From: Atrichornis clamosus
Lineage: Eukaryota > Chordata > Aves > Passeriformes > Menuridae
Length of the DNA stretch: 64,000 nucleotides
Direction: 5' to 3'
NCBI GenBank assembly: GCA_013400975.1
Contig: WBMZ01002994.1
Coordinates: forward strand, 62,001-126,000
How positions within the stretch are numbered: position 1 is the stretch's first letter; every line of letters begins with the position of its first letter. The position numbers were made by a program, and so were the translations under genes. Of this stretch, positions 11,751 to 23,789 are shown piece by piece. The notes under the pieces were generated by a model, which was not told where the DNA came from, did no database searches, and saw only the letters and a list, made by a program, of their open reading frames with translations.

Positions 11751-14700
11751 CAAACCATGCTACGAACTGGGAATTTGGTTTCCTCTTCAAATATTTGCTG
11801 ATGTATAACTAATTCTCATGATTCTCAAATGGCATTCAGAAATTGAGGAAAATATTTGATTCTAGTAAAAAATCTTGTCATACTTAGCCAAAATAATCAT
11901 CTAGGGGAGATATCTGAATACGTGGTCTCCAGCACAAAGCTTTGTGTTTAATTCAGTAAATACATAATCTAAAACCACATTCCTTAAGGAACTATCAGAA
12001 GGGACTTGGATGTCGTAGACATTCACATAGAACTTGAATATCTGGAACGTTCAAGTGTGGACACTTCATTGCAACTCATCAGATTGAGTGCAATTTACTA
12101 ACTGGGTTAAGTGTAGCAATTCTAAGCAGATTTGTCATCTGCAAATGCAACACAAGAATACAAACAGTGTTCTCATTAAATAGCAACCCAGAAGGTTCCA
12201 TCATGAGGACCAGTAAATGACTGTCTTACTGAAGTGACATAGTTGCTAGGGAGGCATGGTGTTTTCATAAACAAGTGAGGTTACTTCACTTTGAAAGAAT
12301 AATCTCCTTGCTAGAACTCATAATAGTGTAGTTGCTATCTCATAAAATGTTTCTTCTAAATCTATTCAGAAACACAATTACTAGAAAATTATTTATGCTT
12401 GTATACTTATAACCGGATAAGACATGCAGAAAGACTCAAGTGGATATGTGTTTAAATTAATAAATTAATAAAAAATATCAACTGCTAGTAAATTGGGAGC
12501 TTAAGTTTTGAAACTATGAGAACATTATATTGAGATGACCATAGAAATCTCTATTCTGCAACCTATTATATATTCAAAACTGCAGTGTGCTCTGTGACAT
12601 GAACATAGAATCACCAAGCATGTGAAATAAATCTTTTCTAAACGAAATCTGCTTTCTTAATAGTCAGTTTTCTGTCTGTATATTTTAACTGTGTGAGGAT
12701 CTGGAGAAGAAAGAACAAAGTCTGAATAATCAAGTCAGGAAAAAAACGGTTTTTGAAGACTTCCTACTGTTTAATTTCAGAATTAACACTGACTTCTTGT
12801 TGTCAAGTATTCTTCAAAACAGAAAATTATAAATGCATTAGAAAAATGGGATGAAATAAACAGTAAAAGCAAGAAATTCTAAAATTTTATGACAAATAAT
12901 GCAGATTTTATCTTTTAAATAAAGGATGCTCCATTTCGTGTTCTGTTGTGAAAAGATAAAGTCGGTTTACCAAGTCATTATAATGGTCTTATGATAATTT
13001 TATAAAACATCCTTGATTTTGAGAATTACTTATGGAGTCTGGCCTGGGAATACATTTTGAAAGCAAATGTTAACATGCATTTGTATCAGTACTAACCTTG
13101 AGAAGCTTTCATGCTTCTTTCTTTGTTTAACTATTAGAAAAAAAATGCACATGAAAATTAGGTCTAATACCTTAGCTTAGCATTAGAAAACTGCTTTTAA
13201 GTATATACAATATATTTTACTGATTCAGAGACTGTGATGACCCTTTCTTGTTCGTTATGGAAGAAAAAGAGAAGTCAGTTGGCTGAGGTTAGGACATCTA
13301 AACTATTAGATAGAAAAGATTTTGGTTTTTAAGGAAGATAACATGACTCTATAATTATAATAATATGATAAGTGCTGATAATTTGACGTAATGTAATTTA
13401 ATAAATTAAATAATTTATAAGCACTAGTTACCTCATATGCTAGCAACAGGTAGGTATGGAAGTGATTCCAAATGACTATAGACTAGAGAGTGCAAAGCAG
13501 GCACAGAGGGGTAGTGCATATTAGCAAATTCTTGACTTTTGTTGTCATTAAACTAGGATGCCTTGTAGTCTGAGGCTGTTCACTGAAACAGAACTACAGG
13601 AACTAATAGATGTTTGGTCCTATATTATTTAAATTTTATCTGACCACTGTCATCAGCTCCACAGACAAATTACCTTTTCCTCAGCTGTGGATAGATTTGA
13701 ATCCTTTTATTGTGTTAACAAACGCTGTGGTGGTAGCCCTAACCTTTGCTTATGAAACCTTTGGCCTGAATGTAGAACAAACCCACGGTACACTAGATTT
13801 TCCTAAGCTTTAAAAGTGAAGGAGGAATTACAGCCTTTTGCAACTACTCACTGTGACATTATTTTGTCTCACCTCAGCTGTGACAGAGAGTCACCAATCC
13901 TATTCCCTGAGTAAGAGACAGTGGGCATACCTATTGAGTACAAGAATCTCCAGTTGTCTGAAGCATAACACTAATTTGGTCAGGTATTCATGAACGGAAG
14001 CTTCAAGCTGTGTGAACTCTCTCTATTTTATACGCATTTTTTATATATTCAGTGTACACGAAGAATTATCTTCATACTTTCCTTATTCTATGCCTTTGCT
14101 TTTGAAAAATCTAAGGAAAAAATAGAATTATTTTATAAACTTTGCACTAGTAAAATGAAAGAATTTGACTTCCAGAGATCTCTCCCTGAACACCTATGAC
14201 ATAGTTTCTGTGGGACTAAAGTGTCAGGAGTCAAATCCTTTCTTCTGAAACCATACAAGACCTTTTTTTCTAATACTGTGAATGCTAAAAGGGCCTAAAA
14301 TACTGTTGAAATAAGCTCTCTTGAAAGGAACCTCTGTTCAGAAGCTGAAAAGATTACTAGAGGTAAGGCATATTTTGGAAGTGAACAAAATATGCTTTTT
14401 ATGGCTCTTCTGTCATTGTTAATGTTTTTCCAGTCTTCTAGAAATAATGAATAGTTTCCATAAAGGAAAAGGGAAACTGAAAAATCCTTTGAGCTATGTC
14501 AGTCACTTATACAAGCATCAAGTTGATGATTTTGATGGAGGTGACAATTGATTAAAAGCTTTTGTCACTTTTTAAAAAGATTTCTATATGTGATTCTGTT
14601 GGTTTTTATTAGAAGAACTTGAGCAAGTATCAGTGTGACAAAATGAAGAGTAATAAGTGGTCTATTCTATGACAAAGTCTCTTTTACTTAAATAAATATT

Positions 14701-16070
14701 CATATTCATAAATATAAGGATCATCTACCCATATATGAATTCATGTAAAAATAACAGTTTTCCTTTTCCTTTTGGAAGCTTAGAGTATTACAAAAGGTTT
14801 CTTTTTATTTTTGGTTCTTTTGTTTCAAAGAACAAACTGAATAGGGAGAAAGGAATATGCAGGTTAGGTGAAGCTGAAACAGAATGTTTTTACTCTTTTA
14901 CAAATCCTTCCCCTTTTGAGGAATTATCTAAACTTATGGAATTTTTGTTTTCTCTGTTCAGACAAATTATTGCATTTTTATAAATATGAAGGGGAGAAAT
15001 GGGTAACAGGTATATCTGGGAACCATGAAGTATAGAATTTTGATATGAAACAGTTTTTCCAATTGCATATTCAGAAAAGTTCAGGATATGAGAGTGACAA
15101 GCCAATATTTGCAGAATACAAGTTGTGATCAACATTGACTATACATAACAATAGGATCATTGTCAGCATGTATAATAAAGCTTTTCCTTCCAGCAACTAT
15201 CAAGTTAAACAGTACAACTTTGAAAAAAGTGTGCTTAAAATCAATTGTTCACAATTTTTCATGGTGGAATATTTTCTGAAAAACTGATTTTCATCAATAG
15301 ACACTACAAGGATAATTTTAATGTTTGTGATTGTCTTAGGAGTGCATTAAGAGTATAAAAATGATCAGACTCATGAGAAGACTACAAACACTACTTAGAA
15401 CACTGGAATATAAATGTTCTGATGTTCTACTCTTAGTTTAGTAGAATTATTACACAGCTCTTACTAACAGTTATTATTAAGCTTAGAATGTACATTAGCC
15501 AAGACCCCACAAGCCCAGATGAAGGTGGGCACTCTTTAGGGAAGTTTATGGTAAGAACAAAGTGAAACACAATCCCCTCAAAATCCAGTTTAGAGCCATA
15601 AAGTCAAGGTCATCTATTACCAGGCACTGAATTCCCTTCAGACCTCAGATTTTAAATTAAGTTTGTCAAATGCCTCCTCACCATTCTAAGTTTCTAAAGA
15701 AGTATTTTACAGTGAAATAGGAAGATAGGAGAGTTTTGGGGAGTTGTATTTCCTTTAATATGCATCAACTCTTGAGCATTTTTTTTTTGAGTCATCCCCA
15801 AAACATTAGAGTATTTTTATACCCGCGTACTTTAATTTAATTTTTCATGTTAAACTTCATTCTTTTCTGTTGATAAACATGAGAAATGAATGCAATGGAT
15901 TGCATTGCAACCATGAAGGTTCAGAAGCTAGACACCATCCCTTACAGACAACATTCTACTCGATGTCTCAAATCCATGGATCTGCTCTTTGCAGTATCTG
16001 CTTTTCACTGGGAGAACCTCATATAATACAAAATAGCAGTACCTAATTGTGATGTCAATGAGGACATCCA
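11751..16070. other. AT-rich unique sequence
   Basis: About 4.3 kb without a recognised gene or dispersed repeat. Plus-strand open frames at 13610-13813, 13990-14199 and 14735-14983 (67-82 codons) have no domain or signal that I recognise and fit chance expectation. A short palindromic stretch (TGCAATGGATTGCATTGCA) lies near 15891-15909. Confidence 0.55.
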
Positions 16071-16290
16071 TAAGAAGCTGGGAGGGAGCATGGCGCGGGT
16101 AGCTGACCCAAACTAGGCAAAGGGATATTCCATACCATAGGAAGTCCTGCTCAGCATATAAACTGGGGGGACTTGGCCAGAAGGGGTCAATCACTGCATC
16201 TGTCAGTGGCTGGTAAGCAATAGTACTGTGCATAACATTTTTTGTTGGGTTTTATTCTTCTCTCTTCTTTTCATTACTCTTCTTTCATGA
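16071..16290 (+). mobile_element. ERVL-type LTR fragment with TATA-like box
   Basis: This matches the promoter-containing middle of a common avian ERVL-type LTR. It has AGCTGACCCAAACT, then AAAGGGATATTCCATACCAT (about 16120-16139), then GCTCAGCATATAAACTGGGG with a TATA-like CATATAAA at 16155-16162. A GTGCATAACATTTTTTGTTG-type segment follows and leads to a T-rich 3' stretch. Both the 5' end and the 3' terminal part (polyadenylation region) are missing or too degraded to place. The TATA position sets the + orientation. No retroviral coding sequence adjoins it. Confidence 0.75.
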
Positions 16291-17777
16291 TTTACTGTTT
16301 TCCAGCCTTTCTTGATTAAACATAGCCTGTTTTAGCATGTGAAATGGTGATAGGAAATGTTTTAGCAGTGGCTTAAAGTACAGTGTTTCCTATTCCAATA
16401 TCTGGGCTCTTTTTTCACAGTTGTTTTTTGAGTGAAGTCATATAGTTTTTATGACTGATTTTTATTCCTGTCTTTTAAAGACTAATAATAGTCATACAAT
16501 ATATCCTTTGTCCACTAAAGGTGTTACCCATATTTTATAAACCTAACCTAGCTCTCAGTGCATCATCAACCATTTGTTGTTTAATGGTGCTGACTTGTAA
16601 TCTTCCCCAAACAAATATACAGACTGGAGTTGGTATTTATGATGATCATTTGGTTGAAGCAGTAAAACAAATGAACCGAATTTTTTTTTTTTAAGTTACA
16701 ACAAGGGGAAAAAAAACCAAAAAAACCCCAACCAACAAAACACAGACTGTGGCTGGAAAAAATCTACATTTGAGAAATTATTTTAATTTTGTCTTAATCT
16801 GTGACATATGAAATATTGATATGTCTGCCTTAATGGGAATGGAAAGAAATGCTAGTGTATGTGAAACTAAAAGAGGCTAGGAAATTCTAAGAGCTAAATT
16901 ATTTTAAAATAGTTTGGTTTGAAGTATCTCACTTTTTTTCTTGGCCTAATTAAGTGAGATGAATCATTTATCATCATTGATTGTATCAACAATTCTTTCA
17001 AAATGATGGAATACCAGTACTAAAAAGCTTGGGGAACATGTATCATCATCTCACCACTCTGATTGAACATTATAAAGTGAGTAAGATAATAGCAGAAATC
17101 AAAATCAGATTCCCAAAGTCTCTACTCTTCTACAAGAGGAATTAGTTTCTATTTTATTCTAAAGGTCACAGAACTTTCTTACATATAGAATGTCTGTTGT
17201 TGCAAAATACCTTTATAATTTAAAGCCTTTGGGGCATTAGAAATGAGATGATAGTGGAGTTAGAATGTTGATACCAGTACAACAATTTAACTTGTCAGAG
17301 AACAATGCTTAATGAGCATAACAGAAAATTGCTGCATGAATTATCTTCCATATATTGTACGACCAAGTTCAGATATCATTCATATCAGTCTTGGAGTTCA
17401 TTACAAACATAAACCAAATTCTTCCAGTACCAGTGGAGTTTGTGATCCCATGCAAGAAGATATTATTTTTTCTTGACCACCATAAAGTTTAATAATGTGA
17501 TTTTCCTTCTTGCTGAGATCATTAAGGGGAACATTGTGATCATGGCACCTGTCAGTACTGACTTCATAATCTCCATTAAAACAGATGAGAAAACCTGTAA
17601 ATAATGTTAGAATATATCTCAATGATCATATATGCACAGCAGTTTAAAAAGCCACTTACACATTTTCTTGTACACTATTTCAATATGAAGTTGTAAAAAA
17701 CCCAACATGTTTTGGAAGTCAAGAGTCATACCAGTGAATATTATATATAAACTGCACATAACCTTTTGTTTAGCTGC
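16291..17777. other. Unique sequence with T-run and A/C-rich tract
   Basis: No gene is recognised. A T run at 16681-16692 is followed by an A/C-rich low-complexity tract at 16709-16743. A minus-strand frame of 73 codons (17401-17622) has no recognisable family. Confidence 0.55.
16709..16743. repeat. A/C-rich low-complexity tract
   Basis: A runs with CC, CCCC and AACC blocks directly after a T run (16681-16692) and a short unique linker. T-run and A-run are partly complementary and could fold back. Confidence 0.75.
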
Positions 17778-18264
17778 TGTTGGAATTAAAGGGTTAAAAA
17801 TTGAAGACTGTTGAGGAGAAAGAATTGTTTCTAGAATTGTTTTCAGTCAAGATGACCTTGCAGGTGGGGGATAGTAAGAATATTCAGTTTGGAAAATTTC
17901 TCATTGCCTTCCTTCTGTCTTGAGAAGTGAAATTTCTGTAGAAGATAACAGAATGCTGTAAAAGACCTAAAAAGCATTCTCCGCAGTCCTAGGCCTCCTG
18001 GTGGGGGGGAGGGGCAAAGAGCGATAAGAAGCTCAGAAATTGTTAAAACACAGCTTGTGAAGGAATTCACATGCATCAGGCCCGATGTTCTGTCAAAGCA
18101 GGGAATGGGTCTGTCGCGTGAGCTTTTTTCTCTGCTAAATTTGGGTTAACTTAGCAATGTAATGTTCCTGTCTGCCAGTGAAATAATTGAATAAATCTTT
18201 TCTTCACACTTCAGCTGTGGATTGTGGCTGTCTTGGTGCTACTTGCATATATTCGCTTCACACA
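17778..18264 (+). mobile_element. Probable solo LTR, non-ERVL type
   Basis: A ~487-bp unit that begins TGTTGGAATTAAAGGGTTAA and ends near TTCGCTTCACACA, so it has retroviral-style TG...CA ends. Near its 3' end is an AATAAA signal (18190-18195) followed by CTTTTCTTCACACTTCAGC, a layout typical of an R-U5 region. The middle is purine-rich with a G-run (about 18000-18014). It does not resemble the ERVL-type LTRs elsewhere in this window, so it probably belongs to another endogenous retrovirus group. I do not see a clear target-site duplication, and the exact end could be 18260, 18262 or 18264. No internal viral gene is adjacent. Confidence 0.55.
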
Positions 18265-20748
18265 GGTGGTGCTTCATATTTCAGGAAATTCCAGCTCAAA
18301 GATAAGCATTTTGTTAAAAATATTGGTTGGGGTTTGGTTAGGTTTTTTAGTTTGATGAGGGTTTTTTTGGTGTTTTTTTTTTTGCTGCAAGGTAAGTTTT
18401 CTGTTTTTTAAGCAAGACTTGTTTGGACCACAGTTTTGTCATAAAACAGACTAAGAAAAACTTCAATATCTTTTTGTATTTTATTTGCTCTGTTTGTGTC
18501 ACAGCTGCACACTGCTTTATGCCTCTGCAGGAAAGTTCATGTAGAGTCAGTGCTTGAAAGGTTAATAGCAGTTACTGCATTGTTAATGTATTCTTTAAAC
18601 CACTGATTAGCATCGAAATTGATTCCCAGCTCCTGGTGGCTGAAATGACATTAATCTAGTCTCTGCTATTGAAAATGTTACACCTTTCCTATGTTACCAG
18701 GTGATAACACATCATTAATTTGATAGCTACCATTGTTCCATCCTCCGTTGGAACACCTATAAATGTGAGCAATGAACAAAAATTTAATGTATTGCTTCAG
18801 AAAGAAAAAATAAAGTAGTTTTTCATCAAGTGTATTTGAAATGTGAAGGACAAGTATTTTTTGTAACTGTCAAATATCCAAAGGCATGGATACAGGCATT
18901 AAGTTGCCGTCAGACAGATACAACATTATTATAGTTATAAAACTCAAATGCAATCTAGTGTGACAGGATTGAAAGGCGGGTGGACAGTATCCAGTTTTCA
19001 ACTACTACTGCCCTATCTCCATATGGCATTGAAATTGTAAACAAACTGGTAATTTCTTGTTTTAGCCATCAGAAGAAACCCAGTTGCACAATTCCACAAT
19101 GTGTACTACAAGAAAACATTGTACATCAAAGAACATATACTCTTCAAAGCTACTTTCAGTTTCCAAACAACACCAAGCCCAAACTTGCCATTACACTCGG
19201 GTTATATTGCCACAGGGTGCTGTATCTTTTGTATATGTAAGTCTTGTGGCTTAGCTATCTTCTCCAGATCCCACTTTCATGATTAAATTAAATGGATTGT
19301 AAAGCCAGACTCTATTTTGCAAGATGCTTTTACCCTGCCAATCCTGATTGGTATCAAAAGTTAAAACTTTACATAACAATTTATGCATGAATCTACAGCC
19401 TCATTTTTAAGCTGCAGAAAATAATCTATCCTTGATGGAAAGATATACGGTGATAAACAACATGCTATCTCTTTACAAATACCTGGCATATGAATTTTTT
19501 GGCATAAGCTTTTAACCAAAAGTTATCATAGAATGAGGAAGAAATGAAATTCACACTGTCATTAAAAAAATTCTGCTCTGGGATTTTTTAACTCAGGTGA
19601 ACCAGCTGAAAAAAACCCTGATGATCTCAATGATGTCACTGAGAGTGTATTATAAATATCTAAGTCAAGCACTTGGCTAAGGCAGATATGTGTTCACCTT
19701 GAAAATAAAATAAGAAATTAATAGAATTGTAGCTTTTATAAACAGTGTTGGTTTATGACAATATTTATGACACATTGAAGGTTAAAAAATTAGAAGCTAT
19801 AACATAGAAATATCAAAATAAGCAAAATTGTAAAAAAAAAAGCATTCATAATACTAGTCTGTATGCTATGTAATGTATATGAAGTCTGCACAAAAAGCAG
19901 AAAGAAAGTGAGCTGCGGGGTCAAAAGAGTTCTAGAAATCTCTAAACAACAACTATAATATTTTTTAAAAATAAGAGAAAGATATCACAATTAAAAGTGT
20001 TGAACCATTATATCGAAAATGAAAGCTACTAAGCGTTTTAAAAATACTTAAAGAGAGGCAGGACTATGCAAAGTCTGTAATTTAAAATATGACAAAACAT
20101 AAATGTCATCAAAGGAAAAAGAAGAAAGTTATGAACTTTCTTTCTTATGAACTACTATACCAGAAAAATCCCATTTTTCTGAAAAAGACATACAAGTGGA
20201 ATTCACTTAAGAGTTAAAAAAATCACGGGGGTAGTATCAAGATAATTTTAATTTTGACAGATAAGGTAAAAATGTCCAGAAAGGCATTAAGACTGCAGGT
20301 CACTACAAAGCGTGTGCAAATACATTAGACATCATTCTGCACTCTATAAAAAGCCAAATTCCCACAGAGTTTGGTGAAAATATGTATTCACAGAGTGGAG
20401 AATATATTGAAACTGATTGAGAGACAAACAGGGAAAGATTAATCTGAGAGATTCATCTGAGAGTACATATCAGTATTATCTTTTTTGTAGACTGAAATTT
20501 TTCTTCTGTTAATATTAAGAATTAAGAAGAATGAGAGAATTGTACCAAATAATGTCTATAAATGACCTAGCTATTTCTATCACTACAGGTTAAAAAAAAG
20601 GAAAATAACACAGCATTGTTAGAGAACAGGTCTATGTGCCACGTTGTCATTTTTTATTAAATGTGGGGCAAATAAAATTTTCGGAAGGAAAAAAAATGCT
20701 CTTAAAAACATGTGTTAATATAGAAAATTGTCCGGGTGAGAAATGTAT
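18265..20748. other. Unique sequence with G/T-rich tract
   Basis: No gene is recognised. 18321-18383 is a G/T-rich tract with repeated GGTT and GGGTTT blocks, the reverse-complement counterpart of the A/C-rich tracts elsewhere in the window. The overlapping plus-strand frames at 18980-19286 (86 and 61 codons) show no family features. Confidence 0.55.
18321..18383. repeat. G/T-rich low-complexity tract
   Basis: Consists of T runs separated by GG, GGGG and GGG blocks (TATTGGTTGGGGTTTGGTTA then GGTTTTTTAG and GAGGGTTTTTTTGG). It is the complementary type of the A/C-rich tracts. Confidence 0.75.
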
Positions 20749-20895
20749 AATTGGTCATACAGGGCTGGGTTACCCATCTGTCTAGTCCAGTTATTTGTCT
20801 CTATCAAGAGCCTGTGCCAGCTTTAGTAACAGAGCATGTGAAAAATATCCTGGAAAATCCTTATAAAATGCCTCATCTAAAGAATGCTTCCATTC
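20749..20895 (+). repeat. Possible ancient amniote interspersed repeat
   Basis: The stretch around 20754-20830, with GGTCATACAGGGCTGGGTTA, CCATCTGTCTAGTCCAGTTA and GAGCCTGTGCCAGCTTTAG, resembles an old interspersed repeat seen in birds and reptiles ('...CCATCTAGTCCAGTATCCTGTCTC...' type). The family is recalled by pattern only. It is strongly diverged, and its ends and orientation are uncertain. Confidence 0.35.
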
Positions 20896-21101
20896 ATTTA
20901 AAGGTCACTAATATTTAGAACAGAATTCATATTAAGTCCAAATACATTTTTTTCCATGTCTGTTTAGTTGGACACTGTGTTTTTAACTACTCTGGATTAT
21001 CTCTATGTATGCATATATTAACAATTCTTTTGTGAAGTCAAATTTCAAAGATATTTAGGTACATACTAATGAAAAATGGGGTTTTTTCCCTGAGCAAGTT
21101 C

Positions 21102-21338
21102 TGGTGCTTAATCAACAAATTATGTTTTTTTTTCTCTTGACAGCTACATTTATATTTAGTTGATCTTTTCTACTTGAAATAAAATTTTCCAATCTGCTTC
21201 TTGATGACAGAACTGTAATTTACTGTGTACGTTTCCAAGATAATTCCTAATATTTTCAGTCCTTTTATTGGATTTTGGTTTGGGTTTTATTTTGGTTTTT
21301 TTTCTCCCTAATGTCTTTGCGTATTCAGAACACACTTC
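21102..21338 (+). repeat. Diverged direct repeat, copy 1
   Basis: A 237-bp stretch from TGGTGCTTAATCAAC to GTATTCAGAACACACTTC. It aligns over its whole length with 23788-24027 at roughly 85-90% identity by eye, with few small indels. Sequence on either side of the two copies does not match, so the edges are sharp. It contains a T-rich tract followed by CTTGACAG, which looks like a splice acceptor, but no open frame of note follows. It is not CR1 or any LTR that I recognise. It could be an old local duplication or two copies of an unnamed dispersed repeat. Confidence 0.85.
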
Positions 21339-22331
21339 GCTGAACTCCATCAGTTACTCCATTTCTGAAAACCTTTTCATGTGAAAACATACTGGGGAAA
21401 AAAATTAAAATTCCATGGCCAGAACATATTAAGTCATATTCCCCAATTGAATAGACACGAATTCTGATTCAAGTGTGAAATACAGTACTCTATTTCTATC
21501 AAATACTTACATTAAAATAAAATTAAAATTATACAGAAATCAAAATGAGTAAAAGTTCAATGATAAAAAATTAAAACTCTTAGTTAAAACTTACTCAAAG
21601 ATAAGAGAACTCTAAGTTTACTCAAAATTTTGCTATTGTCAGAGAACAGAAAACAAATTCTTGAGATGGAAGAGATGAACAATGAACAATGTTCACATGA
21701 ACAATGATCAATTAATCAACAAATAGAATATGGTTGAAATACACTGTTCTAATAATAAATTTTAATCTTGCAGAATTAATGTTAAATCCAGAGATATGTT
21801 TTTGAGCTATAAAATAAAGAAAAAAGGCAGTGTCTCAACCATTAAATTTCTAATTTCTGATAAGATATTTTTGAGATACTGCTGACAAATATTGTTTTCT
21901 GGTTTTTCCCTTCTTTCCATTTCTATGGAAGGACAATATATGAACAAATGGACAGACTAAGAGATAAAATTTCTTAGCAGATGGTGGCTGAGATGTCAGA
22001 GAAAGTAATGACCTGTTTCTAAACAGCTGAGGAAGAGGTGATATCTCAGGGGGCTTCTGCTAAGAGAATTAAAATCAAGCAGATGGTGTCCATTCTCACC
22101 CATGGCTGAGGTGTTACAGCAATATTATGTCATCACAAATTTATAGCTGAAACAGTTGTTATGCACATTTCCTACACTTTTTCAATGATTCTGTGAAGAG
22201 AAGAATAAAACAAATTCAAAGCCTCTGGCTATGTTATTTTCTACCCTTAATATCTGATACTAGAACTATCAGATATTGTTGTTTTCTAATCTCCATATTT
22301 GCAGTAAGTATTAAAATTAATCCAGGTTTGT
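21339..22331. other. Unique sequence between repeat copy 1 and CR1
   Basis: AT-rich with no gene recognised. A short array of GAACAATG-like units lies at about 21676-21706. Confidence 0.55.
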
Positions 22332-23045
22332 TAGAATCATAAAATATGCTGATCTGGAAGGGACACATCAAGATCATTGAGTCCAACTCCTGGCCCTGCA
22401 TAGGACACTCCAAGAATCACTTCATGTGCCTGAGACCATTGTCTAAATGCTCCTTTAACTCTGTCAGGCTTGGTGCTGTGACCACTTCCCTGGCGAGCCT
22501 GTTCCTGTGCCCAACCACCCTCTGGGTGAAAAACATTTTCCTGATGTTTAATCTAAACCTCTCCTGACTCAGTTTCATGTCTTTTCCTTGAGTCCTGTCA
22601 CTGGTCATGAGAGAGAAGAGACCAATGTCTGCCTCTCCTCTACCCCTCACAAGGAAGTTGCAGACTGCAATGAGGTCTCCCCTCAGTCTCCTCTTCTCCA
22701 GGCTGAACTGACCAAGTGACCTCAGCTGCTCCTCATATGGCTTCCCCTCAAGGCCTTTCAACATTCTTGTGTCCCTCCTTTGGACACTCTCTAAGAGCTT
22801 CATGCCTTTCTTCTATTGTGGCACCCAAAACTGCCCCCAGCACTCGAGGTGAGGCCGCCCCAGTGCAGAGCAGAGTGGGACAATCCCTCCCTTGCCCGGC
22901 TGGCCATGCTGTGCCTGATGCCCTCCAGGACAGGGTTGGCCCTCCTGGCTGCCAGGGCACTGCTGGCTCATACTCAACTTGCCATCGAGCAGGACCCTCA
23001 GGGCCCACTCTGCAGCGCTGCTCTCCAGTCTCTCATTCCCAGCAC
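22332..23045 (-). mobile_element. CR1 LINE fragment, 3' end, minus strand
   Basis: A CR1 3' end in reverse orientation. The element's 3' terminus is at the low-coordinate end, where the + strand starts TAGAATCATAAAATATGCTG (complement of the TGATTCTA-type terminal repeat). Reading minus, a 128-codon frame (22803 down to 22417) is still intact and ends at a natural stop before the 3' UTR. It contains the CR1 C-terminal signatures EKRRLRGDLIAV, RFRLNIRKMFF and NRLAREVV. The upstream part (to 23045) carries the preceding RT C-terminal region but is frameshifted. It is 5'-truncated, with no promoter or endonuclease domain. The intact C-terminal frame suggests a younger insertion than the CR1 at 1533. 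Confidence 0.95.
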
Positions 23046-23733
23046 ATTTTCTAAAATCCAATTATTTTGTTGTTACTGAATATGAACTACATAAACCAAG
23101 AACTTTTATTGAAACACAGCTTAAAAAGTTAGAGCAAGCATATGAAAACTGTCTTTTGTAGTTGTGGCTGTAAATTTATCATCTATTTTGGTAGTTTGAG
23201 ATGTAAAACTTCTTACTTAAAAAGTTCAGGATAACACTGTTGTATGCTAAGTAATCAACACCTATAGCAGTCATACTTAATCACCCTCAGTTCTCTTTAA
23301 GAAACTTTACATTTTCTGATTTGCTAGATAGAATCTTTAATGCTGCTAGTCTAACATATACATGTAAATTTACCGTATTCTAGACTTCAGAATAATAGCA
23401 GCCTATTATAAAAATAGACACATTTGAAGCAATAAAAAATTCAAACTCCTCCAACAAGAGAAAGTTTTTCTACTATCAAAACCTTACAAAATTTTACAAA
23501 ATATATTGTTCCTTGCTTTCATTTCAGATATTAGTGGTGGTAAGGGAATTTTGACTGACTAAAGCTTTTTGTTGATGGCTCAAGACGTTCATAACTTCAC
23601 TGGAACAAAGAATTAAAAATAAAGAAGGCCTGTTTCCTATGCAAACTTATTTCATAGTATGAATATTATGGCAGCTCTGAGCCATAAATGTCAAGAATTT
23701 AATTATTTATTTATAGTTATTTTAAGAAAAAGC
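23046..23733. other. Unique spacer
   Basis: AT-rich with no gene or repeat recognised. Confidence 0.55.
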
Positions 23734-23789
23734 ATCATGTATCAATGTGGTACTGATGCAACATTGATACATGATATCAAAGTATCATG
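23734..23789. repeat. Overlapping perfect inverted repeats
   Basis: ATCATGTATCAATGT (23734-23748) and its exact reverse complement ACATTGATACATGAT (23761-23775) form a 15-bp perfect stem with a 12-base loop. The right arm overlaps CATGATA (23770-23776), which pairs perfectly with TATCATG (23783-23789) across a 6-base loop. The two hairpins compete for the same central arm. The last arm runs into the first bases of direct-repeat copy 2. Confidence 0.85.

Noticed and set aside
17401..17622. 73-codon minus-strand frame with a hydrophobic start, considered as a retroviral envelope or secreted-peptide remnant
   Set aside because: No motif supports it; length is within chance expectation.
22417..22803. 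128-codon minus-strand frame as a host gene
   Set aside because: It is the C-terminus of a truncated CR1 reverse transcriptase, not a host protein.
23734..23775. microRNA precursor
   Set aside because: The perfect stem is only 15 bp and does not extend into the flanks, unlike the ~30-bp imperfect stem of a pre-miRNA.
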